A stretch of 64,000 nt of DNA from Maricaulis sp048268525 (GCF_048268525.1 NZ_JBLWVH010000012.1:1-64000), one strand, 5' to 3'. Positions 43,929 to 53,233 are shown, numbered from the stretch's first letter. Program-made: numbers and translations. The notes: generated by a model not told the origin, from the sequence alone.

Positions 43929-45790
43929 TCCTCGCCGGAACCTGTCGAGGTCTTCGCATCCGGCGGGGCAAATCCGATAAGGATTGTCCCGGGTTGAGCA
44001 GGAGGCTCGCGCCCGGTCCCCAACAAATGGAATGTCCCATTTGGCAATCGGGCGATCACGAGATCAGGTCCATCCCCGACTTCTTCCAGATAGGTTGCGA
44101 GCGGATAGGTCTCCGACAATTTGGTATTGCGGAAGCGCCAGCCCTGCCACCAGTCACGCGCGAGACTGTCATAGCCGCGCCCTCGCCGGATCAATGTCCG
44201 GCCTCGCGCGGTATAGGCAATGGCGCGGGGATCGTCCTCGACCTTATCGGCATCGACAGGGCCATCAAAACCGGACAACTGGAAGACCCGGCTTCGACCC
44301 AGCTCCGGTCCGTACTCGATACAGACCAGCGCATTGTAGGCATCATTGGGCGACGCAGCGAGCAGCGCCGAAAACCGGGCGATTTCCAACTGCCAGTCGG
44401 CGGCCTCGGACAAGACTTCGCCGTAATGGATTTCGTGGCCCGCCAGACGCGCAGCCCGAAGGCGGCGCCAGCTGGTGTCGGCGATTGTAACGGGTATTTC
44501 GGCTTTTTTCAGGGCATCCGCAAACCCGAGACTCCACGGGTTCGCGCCAACAATCAGCAACCGCTCCGGCCCGCTCTGCGACAGCCCCAGCAATCGCGCC
44601 AGCGGGGCGACAGCAAAACCACAGCCAAACACGCTGATGAAAATTGTGGCGAAGACCAACGGCGCAAGGATCGCGGCATCGTCGCGCCCGACCTCGATCA
44701 GGCTTGCCGCAAGATGCCCGGCGGCAGCCGCCGCAACGACCCCGCGCGGTCCGACGATGCCGACAAATGCCGTCTCCTTCAGGTTTAACCCTGAACCCAT
44801 TGTCGCCAGGGCTACGGTGACTGGCCTGACCAGCAGGATGAACACACCCACGAACGCCAGATGCCATCCGTTCAGGGCAAGCAGGTCAGACGGAGCAAGA
44901 TCAGCTGCCAGGACCACGAAGACGCTGGCCACGAGGATCGATGCGATCCCTTCCTTGAACCGGCGCATTTCCTCGATCGACGCGAGGCGGGAATTGGCAA
45001 CAACGAGACCAAACAGGGTGACCGCAACCAGGCCTGTTTCGTTGGCGAGGGCGTCTGCGACGGAAAAACATACGAGAACCGCCGCCAATACCAATGGCGC
45101 CTTCATTGGCTCGGGTACCCAGCCTCTCCGGAACGCACGCGAAAGGCCAGCTCCGAACCCGAATCCCAGAACGCCGCCGATTACCGCACCCAGCGCCAGA
45201 GCCATGCCGGCCTGCACCCAGTCCTGGCCAAGGGCCGTCTGACGGATCGCTTCGAACACCAGGACAGCCGAGAGCGCTCCGATCGGGTCGTTGACGATGC
45301 CTTCCCATTTGAGCACCGAAGCGATGCGGGACGGCAGCTTGGCCTGACGCAGGAGCGGCAGGACCACCGTGGGACCGGTCGTGGTCAGCAGGGCGCCAAT
45401 CATGGCGGACAGGTCCCAGGCAAGGCCGGCCACATAATGCAGTGCCAGGACGGCGCCGGCCCAACCGAGAGGAAAACCGAGCAGGACCATCCGCCGGACC
45501 GGGCCTGACGCGTCACGCAGTTCGCGGAAATTGAGGGTGATGCCACCCTCGAACAGGATGACGGCCACGGCCAATGCGATCATCGGGCGAAGATAGTCCC
45601 CGAAGGCCGCTGTCGGATGCACGAGGGGAGCGCCAGCAACAACGGACCATATCGGACCGAGAATGAGGCCCGCCCCCATCATGAGAACAATCGACGGCCA
45701 GCGCAGGCGCCAAGCCAACCACTGGGCGGCAACACCTGAACCGGCGATGAGTGCGATGGTCAGGGTGAGGTCAGGTCCGGTGTCTATCAT
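43916..45790 (-). CDS. Cation:proton antiporter with C-terminal RCK/TrkA-N domain
   Basis: 624 residues. Roughly the first 390 form 11-13 membrane helices of the CPA family (LAVAVILFEGGITLNFREL, LLTTTGPTVVLPLLR, GIVNDPIGALSAVLVFE with the conserved N-D pair, VGIVGPRGVVAAAAA). A Rossmann RCK domain follows: RLLIVGANPWSLGFADALKKAEIPV and IADTSWRRLRAARLAGHEIHYGEVL. The layout suits K+(Na+)/H+ exchange gated by a nucleotide. The second position of the ion-binding pair (N-D, as in NhaP) suggests electroneutral CPA1-type exchange, which is inference. Confidence 0.93.
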   Translation of the reverse strand: MIDTGPDLTLTIALIAGSGVAAQWLAWRLRWPSIVLMMGAGLILGPIWSVVAGAPLVHPTAAFGDYLRPMIALAVAVILFEGGITLNFRELRDASGPVRRMVLLGFPLGWAGAVLALHYVAGLAWDLSAMIGALLTTTGPTVVLPLLRQAKLPSRIASVLKWEGIVNDPIGALSAVLVFEAIRQTALGQDWVQAGMALALGAVIGGVLGFGFGAGLSRAFRRGWVPEPMKAPLVLAAVLVCFSVADALANETGLVAVTLFGLVVANSRLASIEEMRRFKEGIASILVASVFVVLAADLAPSDLLALNGWHLAFVGVFILLVRPVTVALATMGSGLNLKETAFVGIVGPRGVVAAAAAGHLAASLIEVGRDDAAILAPLVFATIFISVFGCGFAVAPLARLLGLSQSGPERLLIVGANPWSLGFADALKKAEIPVTIADTSWRRLRAARLAGHEIHYGEVLSEAADWQLEIARFSALLAASPNDAYNALVCIEYGPELGRSRVFQLSGFDGPVDADKVEDDPRAIAYTARGRTLIRRGRGYDSLARDWWQGWRFRNTKLSETYPLATYLEEVGDGPDLVIARLPNGTFHLLGTGREPPAQPGTILIGFAPPDAKTSTGSGEDQSS

Positions 45791-45855
45791 GGGGTGGTGT
45801 TAGCGCGTTTCGTTCTGCTCGTCGCCCCGCAGGCGACATGGCCTGGGAGGCTCCA

Positions 45856-46089
45856 ATGGACGCATATCCGCCCGAAGCCCAACTAATCATCGTTTCCTTT
45901 TTGACCGCGGTCGGCATAGCCGGTCCACTTGCCCTTTTGGGCCCACCCAATTTCTTCGCGGCGGCGCGCTGGGTGGCCGCGTTGGTCGTTCGGCGAAGAC
46001 TCACCACATTGACGATCGGCAGCCTGATCGGCGGTAGCGGCTTTTTGGGAAGCAGCGCATTCGGACAGCTCGCGGGAACCGGTATCTGA
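45856..46089 (+). CDS. Small membrane protein, unknown function
   Basis: 77 residues from the ATG at 45856, which has GGGAGG seven bases upstream (the in-frame ATG six codons earlier would bury that site). One long hydrophobic segment (LIIVSFLTAVGIAGPLALLG), then ARWVAALVVRRRLTTLTIGSLIGGSGFLGSSAF, suggests two helices with a basic loop. No family is recognised. It is divergent from the antiporter, 65 bases away, and could be a partner, but nothing proves it. Confidence 0.6.
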   Translation: MDAYPPEAQLIIVSFLTAVGIAGPLALLGPPNFFAAARWVAALVVRRRLTTLTIGSLIGGSGFLGSSAFGQLAGTGI

Positions 46090-46234
46090 TTTGCCGCGAG
46101 GCCGCAGATCGGAATCAACCAAAACGTGCGGTAATAATTTATTCACGACGAATTATGGTTTCCACAGATTCAGGTAACTATTCCTGCGGATTGTTTAGAC
46201 AGGCACAACACTGTCTGCAGGATTGGATACCTCA

Positions 46235-46810
46235 ATGGCGGAATGCGCGCTTGACCACCAGGCCTCCACACCGGAGCGGCGTTCGACTCACCGGATTGCC
46301 TTGCGTCTGCCCGGCACCTTTGGAACGCATTCAACTTCGGCTACCGCTTGCCTGATCCTGGACATCGCGCCGGGCGGAATGCGGGCTGCAGCCTCACACC
46401 CGCCCGAGTCCGGCGCCCTGGTTTCGCTCAGCGTACCGGCGCTCGGCACCTTCCAGGGCACCACGGTCTGGTCGAATGACGGCCAGTTCGCGGTTCAGTT
46501 TGTCGGACGCAGCCAGCCTCGCGAACTGGCCAAGACGCTCGCAATGCGGAGTGCGCGGGCCCGACTTGCAGTAGCAGGCGGCGTCACCGCAGACGAAGCC
46601 GAGGCCGTCGTCCGCTGCGAGGACGGAACAGTCATCGCCGCCCGTCTGATCCGGATGTCGGTGGACGGAGCCTGTTTCGAGACCGAACGGGCACCTCTCG
46701 ACGGTGAATCGATCGAAATCGGCGACATGCCCTGTACGGTTATCAAGTCAAAAGGCGGCCAGTTCGCCGTTCGATTCCTGTTACAGGGCCCGTCCGAAGG
46801 TACGGCCTAG
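46235..46810 (+). CDS. Tandem PilZ-like domain protein
   Basis: 191 residues from the ATG at 46235 (a TTG four codons upstream is also possible). The first PilZ unit has the arginine pair in ERRSTHRIALRL and the second motif in CLILDIAPGGMRAA, matching RxxxR and (D/N)xSxxG loosely. A second, weaker PilZ-like copy follows about residue 115: VRCEDGTVIAARLIRMSVDGACFET. The two copies both end with GQFAVQFVG and GQFAVRFLL, supporting an internal duplication. PilZ domains bind cyclic di-GMP, and the first copy retains the key arginines while the second lacks them, so only one site may work. It overlaps the convergent gene by four bases. Confidence 0.82.
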   Translation: MAECALDHQASTPERRSTHRIALRLPGTFGTHSTSATACLILDIAPGGMRAAASHPPESGALVSLSVPALGTFQGTTVWSNDGQFAVQFVGRSQPRELAKTLAMRSARARLAVAGGVTADEAEAVVRCEDGTVIAARLIRMSVDGACFETERAPLDGESIEIGDMPCTVIKSKGGQFAVRFLLQGPSEGTA

Positions 46811-47331
46811 TCCTGTTCGGCGTGAATAAGTTCAAAGCCGATCGACCGCCCGCCATAATCACCGTTTTCATACAGGTCGGCCTGATCGTTGAACCAGGCC
46901 ACCAAATGGGCATGTAGCCGGTCATAGACATCCCGCAAGGGCGCTTCTCCGAGGGGCAGATCCAGGTCGAACACCGGACCATTGGCAATTGCCATTTCGA
47001 CATGCTGGCCCTTTTTTGCGCAGGTCAGCACAAGTCGCGTCCAGTCGCCGGTGCGGGACACCTTCACCGCCAGGCCGAACGCGATTGCGCCGAGCGGCAG
47101 GAAGCCTGTTCCGGACACCGAGAATGCACCTGACCTGTACGGCCGGGGAGACCATGCGCCCTGCGGCGGGACGAGATGAACGCAAACCTCGCCCTTGGCA
47201 CCGAGAAAACGACAGAAGCCCGTCGAAATATTCTCGGCAACCGAACGGATCACCGCATAATTGTCGAGCGAGCAACCACCATACCGCTCGGCCGCATCAG
47301 CCAGATCATCAAATCGGGTCCTGTCGCTCAT
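46807..47331 (-). CDS. Hypothetical protein
   Basis: 174 residues, cytoplasmic by composition, with an N-terminal helix (RFDDLADAAERYG), central beta-rich segments (GEVCVHLVPPQG, FGLAVKVSRTG, RLVLTCAKKGQHVEMAIANG) and a C-terminal helix (APLRDVYDRLHAHLVAWFNDQADLY). No known motif. The alternating strands could be a PAS- or GAF-like fold, but I cannot show it. Its stop overlaps that of the PilZ gene and its start faces the GDPD gene across about 60 bases. Confidence 0.7.
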   Translation of the reverse strand: MSDRTRFDDLADAAERYGGCSLDNYAVIRSVAENISTGFCRFLGAKGEVCVHLVPPQGAWSPRPYRSGAFSVSGTGFLPLGAIAFGLAVKVSRTGDWTRLVLTCAKKGQHVEMAIANGPVFDLDLPLGEAPLRDVYDRLHAHLVAWFNDQADLYENGDYGGRSIGFELIHAEQD

Positions 47332-47393
47332 TTGTCACTCCCGTGTGCCATCGGCTCAGGCTAGTGTGCTTGCACTGGAAACGGGAGAGGGCT

Positions 47394-48389
47394 TTGCGAC
47401 AAATCTTTATGAGCATTGGAGTTCTGGTAGGGCTGGCGGCCTGTTCGGCGACCGACGATGCTGCCACGCCGTATGCCTGGACAACGCTCGACGGTGAAGC
47501 CCCACTTGTGATCGCCCACCGGGGCGCCAGTGGTGACCGTCCGGAACACACGATCGAAGCCTATACGCTCGCCCTCGAACAGGGGGCCAATGTTATAGAG
47601 CCCGACTTGGTGATGACGTCGGATGGTGTCCTTGTGGTGCGGCATGACCACTACCTGTCGACCACCACCAATGTCGCCGATCACCCGGAGTTTGCCGATC
47701 GCCGGCGTCGTCAGGGCGAACGGACCGATTGGTGGGTCGAGGACTTCACCCTGGCCGAGATCCGCACGCTGAGAGCCCGCCAGCCCTGGCCCCAGCGCGA
47801 CCAGACCCATAATGACCGTTATCTGGTTCCGACCTTCGAGGAAGTCCTCGACCTGGCGGCCGAGCACGGTTCTAGGACCGAGCCCGAGATCAAGGCACCG
47901 GGCCACTTCACCTCCATCGGCCTGGACCCCTTGCCCGAGCTTGTCAGAATTCTGCGCGAGCGTGACCTCGACACGGTTGATGCAACCACAGCCATCCAAT
48001 GTTTCGAGCCGGATTTTCTCGCCCGACTGAACACCGAGGTTGAGACGCCGTTATTGATGCTGGTTTTCCCGATGGTCGAGCTTGATCCGGATGCCGATCC
48101 GCTGACGCCGACCGTTTCCTTGGCGGATGCTGCAACCTTCGCGGACGGTGTCGGCCCAGCCAAGTCGCTCGTCATTACCAAAGACGGGCTGGACACCGGT
48201 TTTGTCGCCGCCGCCCACGCCCTGGGCCTGACCGTCCACCCGTGGACGTTCCGGGACGACGTCCCGCTGGCCGAGAATGTCGATATCGAAACCGAATTGC
48301 GCCGCGTCTACGAACTGGGCGTCGACGGTGTGTTCACCGATTTCCCGGCGACCGCCGTGCGTGTCCGCTCTGAGCTTGGTGACAGATAG
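47394..48389 (+). CDS. Glycerophosphodiester phosphodiesterase lipoprotein
   Basis: 331 residues starting at TTG 47394, chosen because GGGAGAGG sits directly upstream. The first ATG, five codons later, lacks a site. The lipobox GLAAC gives Cys17. The catalytic domain begins IAHRGASGDRPEHTIEAY (His42, Glu51 region) and continues EPDLVMTSDGVLVVRHD with the metal acids and second histidine, TFEEVLDLA and EPEIKAPG. The late DGVFTDFPATAV closes the TIM barrel. It hydrolyses glycerophosphodiesters to glycerol 3-phosphate. The lipid anchor implies action in the periplasm or at the outer membrane, like GlpQ. Confidence 0.93.
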   Translation: MRQIFMSIGVLVGLAACSATDDAATPYAWTTLDGEAPLVIAHRGASGDRPEHTIEAYTLALEQGANVIEPDLVMTSDGVLVVRHDHYLSTTTNVADHPEFADRRRRQGERTDWWVEDFTLAEIRTLRARQPWPQRDQTHNDRYLVPTFEEVLDLAAEHGSRTEPEIKAPGHFTSIGLDPLPELVRILRERDLDTVDATTAIQCFEPDFLARLNTEVETPLLMLVFPMVELDPDADPLTPTVSLADAATFADGVGPAKSLVITKDGLDTGFVAAAHALGLTVHPWTFRDDVPLAENVDIETELRRVYELGVDGVFTDFPATAVRVRSELGDR

Positions 48390-48401
48390 GATCGGGCAAA
48401 G

Positions 48402-48436
48402 AAAACGGCGCGGGGCTGGTGCCCTGCGCCGCTTTC
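48402..48436. terminator. Bidirectional rho-independent terminator
   Basis: AAACGGCGCGGGGC, TGGT loop, GCCCTGCGCCGCTTT. One G-T wobble in the stem. Lies between the convergent GDPD and cspA genes. Confidence 0.8.
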
Positions 48437-48461
48437 CAGATCTTGCGATCCCTGAACTGCC

Positions 48462-48674
48462 TTAGTCGGCGAGCTGCAGATCCACCGCCTTCGGACCCTT
48501 GCCGCGGCGATCCGGCTCGGTTTCGAAGGAGACTTTCTGACCATCGCTCAGACCCGGCAGGCCAGAAGCCTGGACGGCGGAAATGTGCACGAAGACGTCA
48601 TCGCCGCCCTCGTCTGGTGTGATGAAGCCAAAGCCCTTGCTCTGGTTGAAAAATTTAACGACACCTGTAGACAT
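48462..48674 (-). CDS. cspA: Cold shock protein (CspA family)
   Basis: 70 residues from the ATG at 48674, which has GGGAAGG upstream. STGVVKFFNQSKGFGFITPDEGG carries RNP1 (KGFGFI) and DDVFVHISAV carries RNP2. It is a single cold-shock OB fold that binds single-stranded RNA and DNA. The C-terminal RRGKGPKAVDLQLAD is typical of the alphaproteobacterial type. A 5' region of more than 100 bases with little coding potential precedes it, consistent with the structured leaders of cold-shock genes. Confidence 0.95.
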   Translation of the reverse strand: MSTGVVKFFNQSKGFGFITPDEGGDDVFVHISAVQASGLPGLSDGQKVSFETEPDRRGKGPKAVDLQLAD

Positions 48675-49043
48675 TGGGAACCTTCCCGGTATGCATGCCC
48701 CGCGTCCGGGCATAAATTAAGTGCAGTGCCAGCGTCCTGACACCAGATATTACGGACGTAGAAAGTCGGGGAAGGCTGAAGTCTATGGGCCCGGTCACCG
48801 TTCGCCATGATGATCATGGCTTGAGCACCGGGTAGGCGATCAGTATTCCGTCCGGCCAGTTCGGCCGCCCGTCCGAGCCGTTATGCGCACGAAATCGCGC
48901 TCAAGGCAACTGAAACTCCTATGGCCCTGCGTGCTCTTGGCGCCATAATCCGCGGATGGAACGGGCGTCATGATCGGTGACTGCCTCGCCCCGGAAACCG
49001 GCCGGACCCCGCCACTCGCAGGGCCCCGTTATGGAGATCGAAA
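48675..49043. other. Intergenic region with cspA leader and an inverted repeat
   Basis: About 369 bases between cspA (-) and the small membrane protein gene (+). A perfect 8+1+8 inverted repeat GCCATGAT/G/ATCATGGC lies at 48804-48820, about 130 bases before the cspA ATG. No protein-like open frame with a ribosome site is seen. I see no tRNA or known riboswitch. Confidence 0.5.
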
Positions 49044-49337
49044 ATGACCCGACGTGGATTTCTGGAACGCTCCCGACGCAATCGACGCAAGCAAGCCGAG
49101 TCCGGCCGGTCCTTTGACCCGGCCGCCATGATCCGGCTGGCTTTCTTTGGCGTCGCCATCCTGGTCGCCGGGGCCGTTTATGTCGGCTTCTGGCGACAGG
49201 GCGAAACGATCTATGACGGCCCCTGGGGGCTGATGCAGCGGCTAATCACCCCGGTCTTTCTGGGTGCGAACGCGCTCGAGATCATCGTGCTTTTATTGGT
49301 CAGCCTGGTCGCCTGGCGGATTTGGCGCCGGCTGTAG
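49044..49337 (+). CDS. Small membrane protein, unknown function
   Basis: 97 residues with a basic head (TRRGFLERSRRNRRKQ) and two hydrophobic segments (about 29-46 and 73-92), the last ending in a basic WRIWRRL tail. GGAG precedes the ATG by eight bases. The charge pattern predicts both ends in the cytoplasm. No family is recognised. Confidence 0.72.
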   Translation: MTRRGFLERSRRNRRKQAESGRSFDPAAMIRLAFFGVAILVAGAVYVGFWRQGETIYDGPWGLMQRLITPVFLGANALEIIVLLLVSLVAWRIWRRL

Positions 49338-49635
49338 CCGGTCGCCGTTCGTTCGCCCGCCGAAAGCCTGCGTCCGTAGGCAGGCGCCGCGGCCATCAGC
49401 AAACGAGACGCCCGCATCAATCGCCGGCCCCCTCGGGCCGCATTATTTCACCAGCATGACCTGTCGATCCGGTTGAACAATCCAATTGAGTTAAGCCAGA
49501 ATCATTTTTTGAACACTTTGATGCCAAATCGAAATGACGCCATGACATCCTCACTAGCCACGGCGCGGTCGCAGGTTTAAGGCCTCCTTCTTCGGCACGG
49601 ACTCCAGCAAACGGCAAACTGAAAGGTCGAGAATT

Positions 49636-50661
49636 ATGGGCGTTAAGATCGCGGTATTCGGTGCTACGGGCGCCGTCGGCAAAGAGATGCTCACAATTTT
49701 GGCCGAGCGCCTGTTTCCGGCCGATGAAGTTCACGCACTGGCGAGCCGGAAATCCATGGGCGTCGAGCTCTCCTATGGCGACAGGACTCTGCGCTGCAAG
49801 AATGCCGAGACCTTCGATTTTTCCAGCGTTGACCTGGTGCTGATGTCGGCCGGTGGTGATGTGTCCAAGGAGTGGGCGCCGAAAATCACCAAAGCTGGCG
49901 CTATTGTTATCGACAACTCATCGGCCTGGCGCATGGATCCCGACGTTCCGCTGGTCGTGCCTGAAGTCAATCTGGATGCGCTCGACGGCGTAAAAGCCAA
50001 GGGCATCATCGCCAACCCGAACTGTTCGACAATCCAGCTCGTGGTCGCACTCAAGCCGATTCACGAGCGCGCCGGGATCAAGCGGGTCAACTGCGCCACC
50101 TACCAGTCCGTGTCTGGCGGTGGCCAGGCCGCGATGGATGAATTGTGGACCCAGACCAAGGGCATCTACGTTAACGATCCGATCGAGCCCCAGACATTCA
50201 CCAAGCAGATCGCTTTCAACGTCATCCCCCATATCGACGTCTTCATGGAAGACGGCTCCACCAAGGAAGAGTGGAAGATGATGGTGGAGACCAAGAAGAT
50301 TCTCGACGCCAAGATCAAGCTGTTCGCGACATGCGCGCGGGTGCCGGTTTTTGTCGGCCATTCGATCGCCGCCCACCTCGAACTTGAAGCGCCGATGTCG
50401 TCGGGCGAGGCGCGCGACCTGCTGCGCGAAAGCCCGGGCCTGATGGTCATCGACAAGCGTGAGGACGAGGGATACATCACGCCGGTCGAATGTGTGGGCG
50501 AATTCGCCACATTCGTCTCCCGCGTCCGCGAAGACCCAACGGTCGAGAATGGTCTCGCGCTGTGGATCGTCTCTGACAATTTGCGCAAGGGAGCCGCCCT
50601 GAACGCCGTACAGATCGCGGAAGGCCTGCTCAACAAAGGCCTGCTGGGCAAGACTGCCTGA
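49636..50661 (+). CDS. asd: Aspartate-semialdehyde dehydrogenase
   Basis: 341 residues. The NADP fold motif GATGAVGKEML is at the N-terminus, the active-site cysteine is Cys130 in IIANPNCSTIQL, and the conserved block around YQSVSGGGQAAMDEL and HIDVFMEDGSTKEEWKM follows. It makes aspartate semialdehyde for lysine, threonine, methionine and diaminopimelate synthesis. GAAAGG lies before the ATG. The 298 bases upstream have several A+T-rich segments (around 49485-49525) but no promoter I would name. Confidence 0.97.
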   Translation: MGVKIAVFGATGAVGKEMLTILAERLFPADEVHALASRKSMGVELSYGDRTLRCKNAETFDFSSVDLVLMSAGGDVSKEWAPKITKAGAIVIDNSSAWRMDPDVPLVVPEVNLDALDGVKAKGIIANPNCSTIQLVVALKPIHERAGIKRVNCATYQSVSGGGQAAMDELWTQTKGIYVNDPIEPQTFTKQIAFNVIPHIDVFMEDGSTKEEWKMMVETKKILDAKIKLFATCARVPVFVGHSIAAHLELEAPMSSGEARDLLRESPGLMVIDKREDEGYITPVECVGEFATFVSRVREDPTVENGLALWIVSDNLRKGAALNAVQIAEGLLNKGLLGKTA

Positions 50662-50759
50662 CCTGACGGACGCCGCAAGACTGCCATGCACAAGAAGCGG
50701 GTCGCCATCGACAGGGGGACTCCCTATGTGCGATGCAAGTCAGCGCAGCAGGAGTCCGC

Positions 50760-51662
50760 ATGTCCACCGATACCTCGACTGATATGCGGCGCGCTCTTGC
50801 GGCCGGGCTGTCCGGCTATCTGATCTGGGGCGTTGCCCCGCTTTTCTTCCAGACTCTCGATTTCGCCGGGGCGGTTGAGATCATCCTTCACCGCATTGTC
50901 TGGGCGGTGCCCTTGCTGGCGGGCTCGCTCGCCTTGTCCGGGCGGTTGCGCGCCTCGCTTGGCGTTCTGGCCGACCGCCGAACCCTGCTGACCCTGCTGG
51001 CGACATCGGCCCTGATCTCGGTCAACTGGTGGGGGTTCATTTTCGCGGTCAATACCGGGCACGTCCTGCAGGCCTCACTGGGCTATTACATCAATCCGCT
51101 CATGAGCGTTGCGGTCGGCGTCATCATCCTGCGCGAACCGCTTGGCCCCTGGCGCATAGCTGCCATAGCCTTGGCGGCATTAGGGGTCGCCAACCAGATC
51201 ATCACGGTGGGCGAAGTCCCCTGGCTGTCGCTGATGCTGGCCACGACATTCACGGCCTATGGGTATCTGCGGAAAGTCGCGGCTGTCGACGGTCGGGCGG
51301 GATTGTTGTGGGAAACGCTTTTCCTGCTGCCCTTCGCGGTGATCGGACTCGTCTGGTTGCAGGTCAGCGGCGCGGGACACTTCACCGAAAACACTGCCCA
51401 AGCAGGGCTGCTCATGGCAGCGGGTCTGGTCACGGTCGTGCCCCTGCTGCTGTACACAATCGGTGTCCGGGGCCTGCACCTTTCGACAATGGGACTGTTG
51501 CAGTTCACCGCGCCGACCATCCAGTTCACAATCGGCATCCTGACCGGTGAGACCTTTGAAACGGGCCACCTGATCACTTTCGCGTTCATTTGGGCCGGGG
51601 TCGCCTGTTTTACCTGGAGCCAGCTACGTCGCGAACGCAAGCTGGCGGCGCCGGTCGACTAA
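50760..51662 (+). CDS. rarD: RarD/EamA family transporter
   Basis: 300 residues from the ATG at 50760, preceded by CAGGAG. Ten predicted membrane helices in the RarD pattern: ALAAGLSGYLIWGVAPLFFQTL, VEIILHRIVWAVPLLAG, SALISVNWWGFIFAVNTGHVLQASLGYYINPL and FTAYGYLRKVAAVDGRAGLLWETLFLLP. It belongs to the chloramphenicol-sensitive RarD branch. The real substrate is unknown. Confidence 0.92.
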   Translation: MSTDTSTDMRRALAAGLSGYLIWGVAPLFFQTLDFAGAVEIILHRIVWAVPLLAGSLALSGRLRASLGVLADRRTLLTLLATSALISVNWWGFIFAVNTGHVLQASLGYYINPLMSVAVGVIILREPLGPWRIAAIALAALGVANQIITVGEVPWLSLMLATTFTAYGYLRKVAAVDGRAGLLWETLFLLPFAVIGLVWLQVSGAGHFTENTAQAGLLMAAGLVTVVPLLLYTIGVRGLHLSTMGLLQFTAPTIQFTIGILTGETFETGHLITFAFIWAGVACFTWSQLRRERKLAAPVD

Positions 51663-51771
51663 CCTGGCCTTGCCGATGACCACCCTTGACCGAATTGGTT
51701 GACTGGCCTTTGCTGGGAACCGACAAGCGATTGATCTCCAATGGTTTCCAGACCGGTGCCGAGGGTTTTCC

Positions 51772-52731
51772 ATGACTGATTTTCCAGCGCCCTGTCGAAT
51801 TGCGACGAATGGCATCGAGCTGTCCGTTCACCTCGCCGGCCCCGAGGGCGGGCGACCGCTGCTGCTGGTCCATGGCTGGCCTGAACTGGCCTACTCGTGG
51901 AAGAACCAGATCAATGTCCTGGCGGAGGCCGGATACCGGGTGATCGCGCCCGATCTGCGCGGCTTTGGCGGTTCGGACTGCCCGGAAGGCCCCGACGCCT
52001 ACAATATCGACACACTGATTGCCGACCTGACAGGCCTGCTGGATGCACTGGGCCACGAGAAAGCGGTCTGGATCGGTCACGACTGGGGCGGCATCATCAC
52101 CTGGCACGCGGCAATGCTGGCCGCGGATCGCTTTGACGGCGTTATCGGCGTCAACACTCCGCACCTGCCCCGCGGAGCCCAACCTCCAACCGAAGCCTTT
52201 CATGATATCGGCGGTGACAACCACTACATCCTGCAATTCCAGGAACCGGGCCGGGCGGAAAAGTGCTTTGATGGCAAGGAGGACGCTTTCTTTGCATTCA
52301 TCTTCGGAGCGCCACCAAAAGTCGGAAAGCTGGAAGATTACTATCCCGAAATCACGCACATTCCAGCGCAGTTCGAAGCCTTTCAGGGCCGGGCGGAGAA
52401 GCGGATTGTCGTCGGGCCGGATGACCGGGCCGTCTACGCTGATGCCTACCGCAAGACCGGCTTTGGCCCTGGCATAAATCTCTATCGGAATTTCGACGCC
52501 AACTGGCGACGCATGGGTGGCGTCGATCATCGCATCGCGCTGCCATGCCTGATGATATCGGCTGAGCTGGACTTCATGCTTCCGCCCAAGCTGGCGGGCT
52601 GGATGCCAGCCCTGTGCAAGGATGTCGAGTTTGCCGTCCTCGACGCGTGCGGCCACTGGACCATGTGGGAACAGCCCGAGGCCTTGAACGGCTACATGCT
52701 GGATTGGCTGGAAAGGCGCTTTCCGGCCTGA
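51772..52731 (+). CDS. Alpha/beta hydrolase, epoxide hydrolase-like
   Basis: 319 residues. The oxyanion motif is LLVHGWPELAYSW, and the nucleophile elbow is VWIGHDWGGIITW, where the residue in the GxDxG position is Asp, as in epoxide hydrolases and haloalkane dehalogenases. The cap helices contain the tyrosines (DYYPEITHI and VYADAYRKTGF) expected in epoxide hydrolases. ISAELDFMLPP and ACGHWTMWEQPE supply the acid and the catalytic His. It probably opens an epoxide with water. The substrate is not known. Confidence 0.9.
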   Translation: MTDFPAPCRIATNGIELSVHLAGPEGGRPLLLVHGWPELAYSWKNQINVLAEAGYRVIAPDLRGFGGSDCPEGPDAYNIDTLIADLTGLLDALGHEKAVWIGHDWGGIITWHAAMLAADRFDGVIGVNTPHLPRGAQPPTEAFHDIGGDNHYILQFQEPGRAEKCFDGKEDAFFAFIFGAPPKVGKLEDYYPEITHIPAQFEAFQGRAEKRIVVGPDDRAVYADAYRKTGFGPGINLYRNFDANWRRMGGVDHRIALPCLMISAELDFMLPPKLAGWMPALCKDVEFAVLDACGHWTMWEQPEALNGYMLDWLERRFPA

Positions 52732-52809
52732 CACTCGCCAGACACGATTTCGCTGGTGCGCTGTCGGCTGCCTCGGCTAGGATTCGGCGGGGCGTCTGAG
52801 GGGGGCGGA

Positions 52810-53211
52810 ATGGGCAATTCGGGCTGGGTGATCCACAGTTCGCTGAAAATGGCTGAACTCGATTTCGGCTCCGATACCACCATGCTGAACCTGCGACACG
52901 CCATTGCGGAGTTGCCAGGCATGCCGGGCTGGGGCCGCGATTTCGACATATTGCTGGTCATCAGCGACGAGGCCTCGCTGGACACCTTCACCATGGATTC
53001 CATGAAGACGCACCAGGCCTTCATGCGCGCCTGGAATGAGCGCTATCGACAAGGGCATTCGCCAAAAACCGCGCTGGTCTGCGCCAGTGACCTCAAACGC
53101 ATCATTCCTGAATTATGGTCAGCCATGACACGTGAAAACTGGAAGACCCAGATCGGTGTATTCACAAACAGGACCGAGGCATTGGACTGGCTGGACCGAT
53201 CGGGCGAGTGA
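52810..53211 (+). CDS. Small SpoIIAA/STAS-like protein, possible paralog of the 7774 gene
   Basis: 133 residues from the ATG at 52810 (GGGGGCGGA upstream). Predicted beta-alpha pattern, with DFDILLVISDEASLDTFT, PKTALVCASDLKRIIPELW and the C-terminal IGVFTNRTEALDWLDRSG. The last block echoes FFTDRNEALSWL of the protein at 7774-8151. No catalytic motif. The next gene is convergent, 22 bases beyond the stop. Confidence 0.65.
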   Translation: MGNSGWVIHSSLKMAELDFGSDTTMLNLRHAIAELPGMPGWGRDFDILLVISDEASLDTFTMDSMKTHQAFMRAWNERYRQGHSPKTALVCASDLKRIIPELWSAMTRENWKTQIGVFTNRTEALDWLDRSGE

Positions 53212-53233
53212 GGCAGCTGGTCGATCGGCGTCG

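Noticed and set aside
45790..46222. Possible toxin-antitoxin or regulatory RNA around the small 77-residue gene
   Set aside because: Only one small membrane protein gene and AT-rich spacer are visible. No paired antitoxin or antisense element could be supported.
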